Part shown: positions 51,508 through 59,427 of the stretch, one piece after another
How positions within the stretch are numbered: the stretch's first letter is position 1
Layout of the letters: each line of letters opens with the position of its first letter
Assembly (NCBI GenBank): GCA_029861955.1
Contig: JAOTYK010000021.1
Span: 1 to 64,000 of the forward strand
Reading direction: 5' to 3'
Length of the DNA: 64,000 nucleotides
From: Acidobacteriota bacterium
GTDB lineage: Bacteria; Acidobacteriota; Polarisedimenticolia; Polarisedimenticolales; Polarisedimenticolaceae
Program-made: the position numbers and the translations under genes
The notes under the pieces: generated by a model
Database searches by the model: none
What the model saw: the letters and a program-made list of their open reading frames with translations, nothing else
What the model was told of the DNA's origin: nothing

Positions 51508-52893
51508 ATGGTACCCACTCGATTAACCCGTCCTCGCTACCTTGTCTATCTCGCGATCGAGGGGCTGATGCTTGTGGGACTGCTCTATCTCGCGCAGCTT
51601 GCCACACTGTTACTGACCACCGGTCTTCAGCCGACTCGGCCGGCCTTCGACGGCGCGATTGTGGGTGGCGTATTCGCGTTGATGCTGCCGGCCAGCCAGT
51701 GGGGTAGCCTGGAGGACAGCGCCAGTCTGCGGCGCGAGATCACGCTACTCGCATTGATCCCGCTTTTCCCGATCGGGATCTACCTGGCCTACCTCTGGGT
51801 CAGCGGCTCCGATCTTCGGTCCCTCACAGTCGTCCTGCTATTAGAAGGCTTGATCCTGGTTCCGCCCTTTGTCGCTTGTTGGCGCTGGTTCTCCGAGCGA
51901 TACGACATTCTTAACGCTCGCAGGGTTAACGTGCTGATTGTCGGAACGGGGGAGACCGCCCGAGAGGTCTGTCGATGGATCGGTAGTCACCACCGTTCCG
52001 GTCACGCCGTTGTCGGCTTTGCCGACGAAGACGAATCAAGACTTGGAACCGTTTTGGCTATGGGCGTCCGAATCCAGACCGACTACGAGTCCATCGCCAG
52101 ATTCGCCTACCACCGCGCGGATCGGGCAATCGTCGCTCTCGACGAGAAGCGGGGGAAGCTACCCGTGCGCCAGTTGATGGAGTTGCGTCTTCTGGGCATC
52201 GACGTTGAGGAGGCCACCACGTTCTTCGAGCGGATCAGTGGCAAGATCGCCATCGAGACCATGCTCCCTTCGTGGTTGATCTTCTCCGATGGGTTCAAGA
52301 CCTCGATACTCCGCTCGGCCCTGAAACGCGTGGCGGACCTGCTCCTAGCGACCGTGCTGCTGATTCTCACCGCCCCCTTGATGCTGTTGGCGGCGAGTGC
52401 AGTGCTACTGACGATGGGACTCCCCGTTCGGTACCAACAGGAGCGTCTCGGCCGCGACGGCACAAGCTTCAGGGTCCAGAAGTTCCGTTCGATGCGGCGG
52501 GACGCAGAGGCGGAGACGGGACCGACCTGGTCCCAACGCAACGACCCGCGGATTACGCCTGTGGGCAACATTCTGCGGAAGCTCCGCATCGACGAACTCC
52601 CACAACTCTTCAACGTGCTCAAGGGCGAGATGAGTTTCGTTGGGCCGCGCCCCGAGCGAGCCCATTTCGTCCGGCAACTGGAAGAACGCATCCCGTACTA
52701 CGGGCTACGGCAGACGGTGCGACCCGGAATTACGGGTTGGGCCCAGGTCGAATACGGTTACGGGTCAACCGACGATGACGCCAAGGAAAAGCTGAAATAC
52801 GACCTTTACTACATCAAGAACAACAACCTGCTGTTCGATCTGTGGATCGTCCTGAAGACGGTGAAGGTCGTACTGTTGGGAGCCGGCAGATGA
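51508..52893 (+). CDS. Initiating undecaprenyl-phosphate sugar phosphotransferase (EpsE/WbaP type)
   Basis: The product is 461 aa from ATG 51508, which sits right before the hydrophobic N terminus. Four TM helices (~15-120) are followed by a Rossmann-like CoA-binding fold (VLIVGTGETAREVCRWI), another TM (~285) and the phosphoglycosyltransferase core with KFRSMRRDAE, LRKLRIDELPQLFNVL and MSFVGPRPE. It adds the first sugar-phosphate to undecaprenyl phosphate. It resembles exosortase-A-associated TIGR03013 proteins. It is translationally coupled (ATGA) to the HprK-like gene. Confidence 0.9.
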   Translation: MVPTRLTRPRYLVYLAIEGLMLVGLLYLAQLATLLLTTGLQPTRPAFDGAIVGGVFALMLPASQWGSLEDSASLRREITLLALIPLFPIGIYLAYLWVSGSDLRSLTVVLLLEGLILVPPFVACWRWFSERYDILNARRVNVLIVGTGETAREVCRWIGSHHRSGHAVVGFADEDESRLGTVLAMGVRIQTDYESIARFAYHRADRAIVALDEKRGKLPVRQLMELRLLGIDVEEATTFFERISGKIAIETMLPSWLIFSDGFKTSILRSALKRVADLLLATVLLILTAPLMLLAASAVLLTMGLPVRYQQERLGRDGTSFRVQKFRSMRRDAEAETGPTWSQRNDPRITPVGNILRKLRIDELPQLFNVLKGEMSFVGPRPERAHFVRQLEERIPYYGLRQTVRPGITGWAQVEYGYGSTDDDAKEKLKYDLYYIKNNNLLFDLWIVLKTVKVVLLGAGR

Positions 52894-53984
52894 CCGTCAA
52901 AGCGACGCACGACTTTTGCGTTCTCGGTCACAATATTCGCATCACAGGCCCTGCCGATCTGGTCGATCCGATCGCCTACGCGTACCGACGGTTCGCCACA
53001 TCCTCCGAGGATCGGCCGGACACGGTGACGATTTCGGTGACCGACGCGCGCGTCTCCGTCGAGGGCGTCGTTCTGCCGACACCCATCCTGGGGCACGAGG
53101 GCAAACAGCTCTACCAGGAGTTCGTGCAACAAACGATGGACCGCGTCAGCGAGTACGCGGTCCTGCATGGCGCGTGTGTCGTCAACGACCAAGGCGCCTG
53201 CCTTCTCGCCGCCCCCTCGGGACACGGCAAGAGTTCTCTGGCGCTGGCCCTCGCCGCATCCGGCTACCGGTTGACCGGCGACGACTATGCACCTCTGGAT
53301 ATGGCGAAAGGCGTCGTTCTTCCGTTCCCTCGGGCTATCGCGTTCTATCCGGAGGGAAAGGCCGCCGTGCCCGAAGCCATCGTCCGCCGCGCGCGGAGCA
53401 GCAAACACTCGCTATTTGGCAAGCAGATTGCTGATATCGGAGAACTACTTGGTGAGGACACCGTCGTCAAACAACCGGTACCGCTGCGCACAGTCGTCCT
53501 ATTGAACGATCGGAATGCCACGGACCAGCCGATTTCCGTCGATATCGGATACTACGGCCGTGATGCTCTCCGTTTCGAAAAGGACTTGCTGGGCGTCGAC
53601 GGGATCGAAATAACCGACTCCGTCGTGACGGCGACAGCCGGACAATGGACACTAGGACTCGATCATCGTCGATACCCGACGGCGGCGCTGAACGCCCTTC
53701 TGGACCGACCTCAAGTCCGCTCCGAAAAGCGAGTCACCACCCGACCGAGTTTTGCCGGTGACCCACGGCTAACCGCCATTCCGCGGCGCGTCGCTGCCGA
53801 CGCGCTCTGTCAGGAGATCCTGAATCGTCGAGGATCGGGTGCCCTTCTGAAGCGCTACAACGGCTCGCTCGCTCGTCTGTTCCTGGACGTCGCCGGAGCT
53901 TTGCGCGACGTTCGCTGCTACCAACTGGAGGTCGGCGATTTTGGCCAGACGGTAAGTACCATCCAAACGGTGCTTCGTGGTTGA
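52890..53984 (+). CDS. HPr kinase-related P-loop protein (HprK-like)
   Basis: From ATG 52890 (4-bp overlap with the previous gene) the product is 364 aa. It has ASEYAVLHGACVV-like sequence before the Walker A APSGHGKSSLALALAASG, then RLTGDDYAPLD where HprK has GDDY. It lacks the HPr-recognition N-terminal domain of true HPr kinase. It belongs with HprK-related kinases of PqqD-associated and lasso-peptide clusters. Those kinases phosphorylate small peptides or substrates in a few known cases; here the target is unknown. Confidence 0.85.
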   Translation: MTVKATHDFCVLGHNIRITGPADLVDPIAYAYRRFATSSEDRPDTVTISVTDARVSVEGVVLPTPILGHEGKQLYQEFVQQTMDRVSEYAVLHGACVVNDQGACLLAAPSGHGKSSLALALAASGYRLTGDDYAPLDMAKGVVLPFPRAIAFYPEGKAAVPEAIVRRARSSKHSLFGKQIADIGELLGEDTVVKQPVPLRTVVLLNDRNATDQPISVDIGYYGRDALRFEKDLLGVDGIEITDSVVTATAGQWTLGLDHRRYPTAALNALLDRPQVRSEKRVTTRPSFAGDPRLTAIPRRVAADALCQEILNRRGSGALLKRYNGSLARLFLDVAGALRDVRCYQLEVGDFGQTVSTIQTVLRG

Positions 53985-54050
53985 CCTCGGGGTACGGAAT
54001 GTCGGAACATGAAGGCTGTCACCGCACATTCCCCTGGACCGGAGAATTTG

Positions 54051-54329
54051 ATGGTCAGTGTACAGCCTCGCAAGAACGACCGATTCCAGTGTAAGGATCT
54101 CGGCGACGAATTCCTGGCCTACGATTCGGAGCAGGACGAGATCCACGTCCTGAACGGAACCGCCCGGGACATCTATCTGCTCTGTGACGGCCAGACAGAA
54201 ATCGACGCCATCGCATCGTCACTCTGCGAAAAGTACGGAGTCGAGAGCCGGAGGGCCCTTACCGATATCGAGAAGGTCCTGGAAGACATGTTGCGTCTCG
54301 GACTGCTGACCGTCGACTCGCAGGTCTAG
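54051..54329 (+). CDS. PqqD-family peptide-binding protein
   Basis: The 92-aa product has the PqqD/RRE layout: FQCKDLGDEFLAYDSEQDEI and HVLNGTARDIYLLCDGQTEI, then VLEDMLRLGLL. PqqD-like domains bind leader peptides for modification. ATG 54051 has GGAG six bases upstream, better than ATG 54009. It ends 4 bp inside the converging regulator gene. It makes an obvious functional pair with the HprK-like gene 66 bp upstream; no precursor peptide is seen nearby. Confidence 0.88.
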   Translation: MVSVQPRKNDRFQCKDLGDEFLAYDSEQDEIHVLNGTARDIYLLCDGQTEIDAIASSLCEKYGVESRRALTDIEKVLEDMLRLGLLTVDSQV

Positions 54330-54952
54330 CGCGACGCGGCGGTCTGCCCCCGTTCGGCCTCGTTCAGGAGCCGAATCACCTCCAGGCGGAAGTGCTCGAA
54401 CTGCAACGGCTTGATCAGACATAGGTCGGCGCCTGCGTCGTACATCTTCTTGACGTTGTCCTGCTCGGGGAATGCGGTGATCGCAAGAACCTTGACTCGG
54501 GAGAACCGGGGGTTCTCGCGGATGGACTTGCAGAGCGAGATCCCGTCCACGCGCGGCATCATCACATCCATGATGACCAGATCCGGTTCGAGGCTACCGA
54601 TCTTGATCCCGGCCTCATAACCGTCGGCGGCCTCCTCGACTTTCAGGTCCGCATCCAGTTCCTTGAGCAGACGGTGCACGATCTCGCGGATATTCGGCTC
54701 GTCGTCCACGATAAGAACGGTCCGCTCCTTGGGGGTTCCACGGAAGAACGACTCGTCCACGGGGATGTCGAATTTCTCCAGGAAGGCACGGAAGTCCTCG
54801 GCGGAGACCCGGTAGTGTCCCCCTGGTGTCGAAAACGCCCGCAGCTTGTTGGATTTGATCCATTTGAGGACGCCGTCGTTGGTCACGGCGCAATACTGCG
54901 CGACCTCGGACGTGGTGAAAAAGCGGCGTCCGTTATCGTTCTCGCTGACCAT
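54326..54952 (-). CDS. HTH (MerR/excisionase-type) - receiver domain response regulator
   Basis: From ATG 54952 (GGAG at 7 bp) the protein is 208 aa. Residues ~8-58 form a helix_17-like HTH (FFTTSEVAQYCAVTNDGVLK, then STPGGHYRVSAEDF). A receiver domain follows with DDEPNIRE, phospho-acceptor Asp in LVIMDVMMPRVDG and the conserved KPLQFEHF. HTH in front of a receiver is the reverse of common response regulators. No cognate kinase adjoins. Confidence 0.88.
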   Translation of the reverse strand: MVSENDNGRRFFTTSEVAQYCAVTNDGVLKWIKSNKLRAFSTPGGHYRVSAEDFRAFLEKFDIPVDESFFRGTPKERTVLIVDDEPNIREIVHRLLKELDADLKVEEAADGYEAGIKIGSLEPDLVIMDVMMPRVDGISLCKSIRENPRFSRVKVLAITAFPEQDNVKKMYDAGADLCLIKPLQFEHFRLEVIRLLNEAERGQTAASR

Positions 54953-55103
54953 CGGCATTCTCCGCGTTGACTGGTCTGTCGTTGTTTTCGGCGTTATCGC
55001 GTTTCCAATATAGGTTCGAGGGTCAGCCCCGGGCAAGCCGGCGGCGAGCGGAGTCTGGAATTTCACATAAGTCGTTATTATTCAGTAGCTTAGCGCCGTT
55101 TCG

Positions 55104-55132
55104 TTGACACCCCCTTAGGTGGGTGGTAGACT
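55104..55132 (+). promoter_or_regulatory. Sigma-70-type promoter of tRNA-Arg/tadA
   Basis: TTGACA (55104-55109) is 17 bp from TAGACT (55127-55132), about 58 bp upstream of the tRNA-Arg. It is expected to drive the tRNA and probably tadA. Confidence 0.75.
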
Positions 55133-55190
55133 CCCGCCTTGCCCGGACGGGGCAGTTTCAGACTCATTTTCCGCAACATGTGCCAACAGA

Positions 55191-55267
55191 CGGACCGTAG
55201 CTCAGCTGGATAGAGCGACTGGCTACGAACCAGTAGGTCGGGGGTTCGAGTCCCTCCGGTCCGACCA
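55191..55267 (+). tRNA. tRNA-Arg (anticodon ACG)
   Basis: The cloverleaf is complete: acceptor CGGACCG pairs with CGGTCCG, anticodon arm ACTGG-CTACGAA-CCAGT gives anticodon ACG, T-arm TTCGAGT loop, and an encoded CCA end. ACG is the one bacterial anticodon that needs TadA to make inosine 34. Confidence 0.95.
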
Positions 55268-55276
55268 GGCAGACGG

Positions 55277-55744
55277 ATGATCGACGATTCGCGGTTCATG
55301 CGGCTTGCGATCGAGCAGGCCAGGCTGGCCCGTGACGCCGGTGAGGTGCCGGTGGGAGCGGTGGTCACCCGGGGATCGGAGATCCTCGCGGCGGCTCACA
55401 ATCTCCCCATCAGCAGCCTCGACCCATCGGCGCATGCGGAGATCCTCGCGCTGCGCCAGGCAGGCGGTCGAGTCGGAAACTACCGACTGGTCGGCACCAC
55501 CTTGTACTGTACGGTGGAGCCGTGCCTGATGTGTCTGGGTGCGTCGATCCATGCTCGGATCGATCGCCTGGTCTACGGCGCCACCGACCCGAAGGTGTCG
55601 TCGCTGGCCGGTTTGGAGCGTCTGAGAAATGAAGGTGCGGTCCTGAACCACCAGTTCGAGGTCCGTGGCGGCGTACTCGCTGAAGAGATCGCCGTCATCA
55701 TGAAGGACTTCTTCCGACAGCGTCGGCAGGAGTCGTCCGAGTAA
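55277..55744 (+). CDS. tadA: tRNA-specific adenosine deaminase
   Basis: This 155-aa protein has the cytidine-deaminase-fold zinc site HAEILAL and PCLMCLGA, with GAVVTRGSEILA at the start and the C-terminal MKDFFRQRR typical of TadA. It converts A34 to inosine in tRNA-Arg(ACG). It starts only 9 bp after the end of that very tRNA gene, so enzyme and substrate are probably co-transcribed. Confidence 0.95.
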   Translation: MIDDSRFMRLAIEQARLARDAGEVPVGAVVTRGSEILAAAHNLPISSLDPSAHAEILALRQAGGRVGNYRLVGTTLYCTVEPCLMCLGASIHARIDRLVYGATDPKVSSLAGLERLRNEGAVLNHQFEVRGGVLAEEIAVIMKDFFRQRRQESSE

Positions 55745-55773
55745 GTGTCCGTGAAGACTGGGGAAACCAGATC

Positions 55774-55866
55774 GGAGAGGTACCGAAGTGGCCATAACGG
55801 GGGCGCCTCGAAAGCGCTTAGCCTTCGTGAGGAGGCACGTGGGTTCGAATCCCACCCTCTCCGCCA
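55774..55866 (+). tRNA. tRNA-Ser (anticodon CGA)
   Basis: A 93-nt class II tRNA with a long variable arm. Acceptor GGAGAGG pairs with CCTCTCC; the anticodon arm GGCGC-CTCGAAA-GCGCT gives CGA; CCA is encoded. Confidence 0.93.
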
Positions 55867-55921
55867 CGGTTTCGCCAGATCAGTGCTTGTGGGGGTCGAC
55901 GGATCGACGGGGTGACGACGA

Positions 55922-56009
55922 GGAGAGATGTCCGAGTGGCTTAAGGAGCACGCTTGGAAAGCGTGTGTGCGGAAACGTACCGTGGGTTCGAATCCCACTC
56001 TCTCCGCCA
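55922..56009 (+). tRNA. tRNA-Ser (anticodon GGA)
   Basis: An 88-nt class II tRNA. Acceptor GGAGAGA pairs with TCTCTCC; anticodon arm CACGC-TTGGAAA-GCGTG gives GGA; CCA is encoded. It follows the CGA serine tRNA by 55 bp. Confidence 0.93.
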
Positions 56010-56062
56010 ACCTCGACATCGACCCCGAGACCCCGGCAGGCACTTGGCCGAGAATCGTATTG

Positions 56063-56167
56063 CGGGGCCCAAGCCCTGTGCACTGTCATCTTGTGAACTC
56101 CGCCAGGCCCGGAAGGGAGCAACGGTAAGCGAGTCGTGACAGGTGCCGCAGGATCACTTGGGTCCCA
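56063..56167 (+). ncRNA. ffs: Signal recognition particle RNA (4.5S type)
   Basis: The outer stem GGGGCCCAAG (56064-56073) pairs with CTTGGGTCCC (56157-56166). The apical domain contains the universally conserved CAGGCCCGGAAGGGAGCA with the GGAA tetraloop. The adjacency to tRNA-Ser and dnaX is a known bacterial arrangement. Confidence 0.93.
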
Positions 56168-56203
56168 TCAGCCGAATCGCAACGTAGCGAGGGAGGTCGA
56201 GCC

Positions 56204-57919
56204 ATCTACCAGGTGCTAGCCCGGAAATGGCGACCGCAGACGTTCGACGAGATCGTCGGTCAGACGGCGATCACCCAGACCCTCGCCAACGCGATCCGAC
56301 TCGACCGACTGGCCCACGCCTACGTCTTCTCCGGTCTACGAGGAACGGGCAAGACGACGGCCGCTCGAATTCTGGCCAAGTGCCTCAACTGCGAAAGCGG
56401 ACCCAACAGCACTCCGTGTGGGACCTGTGCACCCTGTCAGGAGATCGCCGACAGCCGCTGCATGGACGTGCTGGAACTGGACGCCGCCAGCCGGACCTCC
56501 GTCGACAACATTCGCGAACTTCAGGAAGTGATCTCGTTCGCGCCTGCCCGCGATCGCTACAAGATCCTCATCATCGACGAGGCGCACATGCTGTCGAAGG
56601 CGGCGTTCAACGCGCTGCTCAAGACCCTGGAAGAACCGCCTCCCAACGTGCTTTTCATCCTCGCCACGACCGAGATCCAGAAGGTCCTACCGACGATCCT
56701 CTCGCGCTGCCAGGTATTCGAATTTCGACGTGTCGACGTCCGGGAGATGGTCGGACATCTCCGACGGATCTGCGAGGCCGAGAAGGTCACGATCTCCGAT
56801 GCCGCGCTCGACCGGATCGCCCGCGCGGGCGAAGGGTCCGTACGGGACTCGCTTTCCACCCTAGAGCAGGTTCTCGCGTTTTGCGGAACGGAGATCGACG
56901 ACGATGCGCTGCTGCGAATCCTTGGCGGGGTTCGCTCGGCCGTCTTGACGGATCTGACTCGCGGACTTGCGCAACGCGACGGTGCCGCCATGCTTGCGGT
57001 GCTCGACGGGCTGGTCGATGAGGGTCACGACCTTCTTCATTTTTGGGGCGAGTGGATCGCCACGCTACGAGATCTCCTGCTGATGCGCACGCTGGATGAC
57101 GCAACGCCGTTACTGAGCCGCGCCGCGGACGAGGCTGCAGCACTCCTTGAGGCCGCCGACGGATTATCGATCGACGACCTCAACCGTAGTTTTCAGATCG
57201 TCGCCGACCTCGAGCACGGCCTCAAGACATCATCAAGGCCGCGATTCCTCTTCGAGGCGGCGCTCATTCGACTGGCCGGTCTTGGCTCGGTTCGACCGAT
57301 CGAGGAGGTGTTGGCGTCCCTCGAGACCGGCGCAATCGGTGGCTCTCCCCAACGCCCCACACCGCCCCCGGCACGCGCCTCAGCCCCCGGCAGCCCGCCA
57401 AGACGGGAGCCGGAAAAAAAAAAGCCCGTAGCCGTCCGGCCACTGAATGAGGCGACCCTTCTGCAGGCGATTCGTGACGAACGACCGGCAGTCGGGGCGA
57501 TGCTTGCGCAAGGCGCAACACTCCGGCTCGAGGAGGGCGTTGCCCGAGTCGAGTTCGCCGGCCCGACGGCGCTGGCGGGGCGTCTGGGCAGTGCCGAGAC
57601 CACCGACTGGATTGCCGGGATGTGTGAACGCCGATTCGGCGCGTCCCTCAAATGGCGGGTTACATCGTCCGCCGCTGCCGGAGACGCGGCACCTGCGACT
57701 GAAACGTCGACCCCAACGGCTCCCTTGCCGAGAGCGGATCCCACGCCGACCTCGGACGAACCCTCCCGCGAGGAACTGATCCAGACCGCAAAGAAGGAGC
57801 CGGCCGTCCACAAACTGCTACGTGAATTTGGAGCACAGATCGTCGACATCCGCCCTCTCGAGGAATCGCCTACGTACCTCGAAGAGAGTGGAATCGACGA
57901 GACGGAGGAGACCCGATGA
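56204..57919 (+). CDS. dnaX: DNA polymerase III subunit gamma/tau (apparent AUC start)
   Basis: The family N terminus (xYQVLARKWRPQTFDEIVGQ) is complete only if translation starts at ATC 56204 (IYQVLARKWRP). GGGAGGT (56191-56197) sits at ideal spacing from that ATC but 15-16 bp from the only standard alternative, GTG 56213, which would drop three conserved residues. Domains: Walker A GLRGTGKTT, zinc Cys cluster CLNCESG..CGTCAPC, LIIDEAHML, arginine finger ILSRC, then a Pro/Ala-rich linker (~390-410) and tau-like C-terminal domain to residue ~571. An A-run (AAAAAAAAAAG, 57415-57425) in the linker could allow frameshifting to gamma. Confidence 0.95.
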   Translation: MYQVLARKWRPQTFDEIVGQTAITQTLANAIRLDRLAHAYVFSGLRGTGKTTAARILAKCLNCESGPNSTPCGTCAPCQEIADSRCMDVLELDAASRTSVDNIRELQEVISFAPARDRYKILIIDEAHMLSKAAFNALLKTLEEPPPNVLFILATTEIQKVLPTILSRCQVFEFRRVDVREMVGHLRRICEAEKVTISDAALDRIARAGEGSVRDSLSTLEQVLAFCGTEIDDDALLRILGGVRSAVLTDLTRGLAQRDGAAMLAVLDGLVDEGHDLLHFWGEWIATLRDLLLMRTLDDATPLLSRAADEAAALLEAADGLSIDDLNRSFQIVADLEHGLKTSSRPRFLFEAALIRLAGLGSVRPIEEVLASLETGAIGGSPQRPTPPPARASAPGSPPRREPEKKKPVAVRPLNEATLLQAIRDERPAVGAMLAQGATLRLEEGVARVEFAGPTALAGRLGSAETTDWIAGMCERRFGASLKWRVTSSAAAGDAAPATETSTPTAPLPRADPTPTSDEPSREELIQTAKKEPAVHKLLREFGAQIVDIRPLEESPTYLEESGIDETEETR

Positions 57920-58215
57920 ATCTTGGAAAAATGATGAAGGATCTGCAAGCGATGCAGACACGCTTACAGACGGAGATCGAAACTCTCGAGGTCGAGGGGG
58001 CCGCAGGCGGTGGCATGGTCACCGCAAGCGTGAACGGTAAGAAAGAACTGTTGACCCTGAAGATCTCACGGGACGCCATCGATCCTTCCGAACCGGACCT
58101 CCTCGAAGATCTGGTGGTGGCCGCCGTCAACGAGGCGGGCCGCAAGGTCGACGACGAAGTCGCATCGCTGACCCGTGGCATGGCCCCCGGTCTCAATCTG
58201 CCCGGGATGGGCTAG
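57916..58215 (+). CDS. ybaB: YbaB/EbfC nucleoid-associated protein
   Basis: The 99-aa product (NLGKMMKDLQAMQTRLQTEI, GGGMVTASVNGKKELLTLKI) is a standard YbaB/EbfC DNA-binding protein, overlapping dnaX by 4 bp (ATGA) and preceding recR, its normal position. Confidence 0.95.
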   Translation: MNLGKMMKDLQAMQTRLQTEIETLEVEGAAGGGMVTASVNGKKELLTLKISRDAIDPSEPDLLEDLVVAAVNEAGRKVDDEVASLTRGMAPGLNLPGMG

Positions 58216-58224
58216 CGGCTCGAC

Positions 58225-58824
58225 GTGGCGAATCTGGCGTTCCCGATCGAACGGGTCATCGAAGAGCTCAGCAAGCTGCCGAGTGTGGGGCGCAAGACGG
58301 CCCAGCGTCTGGCGTTTCACCTCCTGAGGGCACCGGTGGAGGATGCGCTGGCCCTCTCGACCACCATTCGGGAGCTTCGCGAGCGGATCCGTGACTGCGA
58401 ACGTTGTTTCAACCTCGCCGAGGATCCGCTCTGCCCGATCTGTGCCGACCCCGGTCGGGACGCCGGCCTCCTCTGCATCGTCGAGGGTCCCACCAACATC
58501 CTGGCATTCGAACGGACCTCCGCCTTCCGAGGTCTCTACCATGTCCTCGGTGGGGCGCTCAGCCCGCTACGAGACATCGGTCCCGAGCAACTTCATATCC
58601 AGCCGCTCATCGATCGGCTCGAGTCCGAGTCCATCCGTGAAGTCGTTCTGGCGACCAACCCCAACGTCGAGGGCGAGGCGACGGCGGTCTATCTGGCCCG
58701 TCTTCTGGCTTCTCGTGAAATCGTTGTCTCTCGGCTGGCGCAGGGGCTCCCTGCGGGCAGCGAACTGGAGTACACCGACGATCTGACCCTCCGCCGGGCC
58801 TTCGAGGGGCGAAACCGGTTCTAG
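58225..58824 (+). CDS. recR: Recombination protein RecR
   Basis: The 199-aa protein has a HhH region (LPSVGRKTAQRLAFHLL), the C4 zinc finger CERCFNLAEDPLCPICAD and a Toprim domain (LLCIVEGPTNILAFERT). It begins with GTG 58225. RecFOR-pathway recombination mediator. Confidence 0.95.
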   Translation: MANLAFPIERVIEELSKLPSVGRKTAQRLAFHLLRAPVEDALALSTTIRELRERIRDCERCFNLAEDPLCPICADPGRDAGLLCIVEGPTNILAFERTSAFRGLYHVLGGALSPLRDIGPEQLHIQPLIDRLESESIREVVLATNPNVEGEATAVYLARLLASREIVVSRLAQGLPAGSELEYTDDLTLRRAFEGRNRF

Positions 58825-58826
58825 GC

Positions 58827-58856
58827 TTGCTCCTGGACGGCGACGGACCCTACATT
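58827..58856 (+). promoter_or_regulatory. Possible promoter of mglBA
   Basis: TTGCTC (58827-58832) and TACATT (58851-58856) are 18 bp apart, in front of the mglB-like gene. Confidence 0.35.
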
Positions 58857-58862
58857 ACTGAA

Positions 58863-58898
58863 GAGGCCACCCGCTTAAATTACTTTAATTACTGGTGG
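58863..58898. promoter_or_regulatory. Inverted repeat upstream of mglB
   Basis: Perfect 7-bp arms GGCCACC and GGTGGCC flank 22 AT-rich bases that contain two AATTAC-like repeats. Located just ahead of the mglB ribosome site, it could be an operator or a leader hairpin. Confidence 0.4.
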
Positions 58899-58914
58899 CC
58901 AGGATGGGGTGTGC

Positions 58915-59409
58915 ATGTCCGGCTCCAATCTGGTGATCCATGAAGAGGATCACACGACATTTGTCGATCTTCTCGATGAACTTCGAGAGGTCTCCAACGC
59001 CCGCTTTATCTTCCTCATCGACAAGAACGGCCAGCAGCTGGCCTCGGTCGGCGAAGTGGAGACGCTAGACCCGACGGCCCTGGCGTCCCTGACGGCGGGA
59101 AACGTCGCGGCGACCGAGGGGCTGGCAGAGATGATCGGCGAGGGCTCCTTCACGACCCTGTACCACGAAGGCGAGAAGGACAACCTGCATATCAGCCTGA
59201 TCGCCGAGAAGATGATCTTGCTGCTGATCTTCGACGAACGGTCCTCCCTGGGCCTGGTGCGCCTGCGGGTCAGCCAGCACGCCGAGACCCTCGCGACCGC
59301 GGTCGGAGAGGTCCTCGGGCGGGATCAGCAGGAGTCGGCCGGCGTCGGAAGCAGCCAAGAGTCGTTTTCAGAGATTACCGATGACGATATTGACGCATTA
59401 TTCGGTTAG
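58915..59409 (+). CDS. mglB: Roadblock/LC7-domain GTPase regulator (MglB-like)
   Basis: The product (164 aa from ATG 58915; GTG 58909 is also possible) has the Roadblock/LC7 signature FIFLIDKNGQQLASVGEVET and ASLTAGNVAATEGLAEMIG, then FTTLYHEGEKDNLHI. MglB is the GAP for MglA. It lies 18 bp before the MglA gene. The C-terminal ~25 residues form an acidic tail (EITDDDIDALFG). It probably controls cell polarity or motility. Confidence 0.9.
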   Translation: MSGSNLVIHEEDHTTFVDLLDELREVSNARFIFLIDKNGQQLASVGEVETLDPTALASLTAGNVAATEGLAEMIGEGSFTTLYHEGEKDNLHISLIAEKMILLLIFDERSSLGLVRLRVSQHAETLATAVGEVLGRDQQESAGVGSSQESFSEITDDDIDALFG

Positions 59410-59427
59410 CATGCGGGCACGAATACA

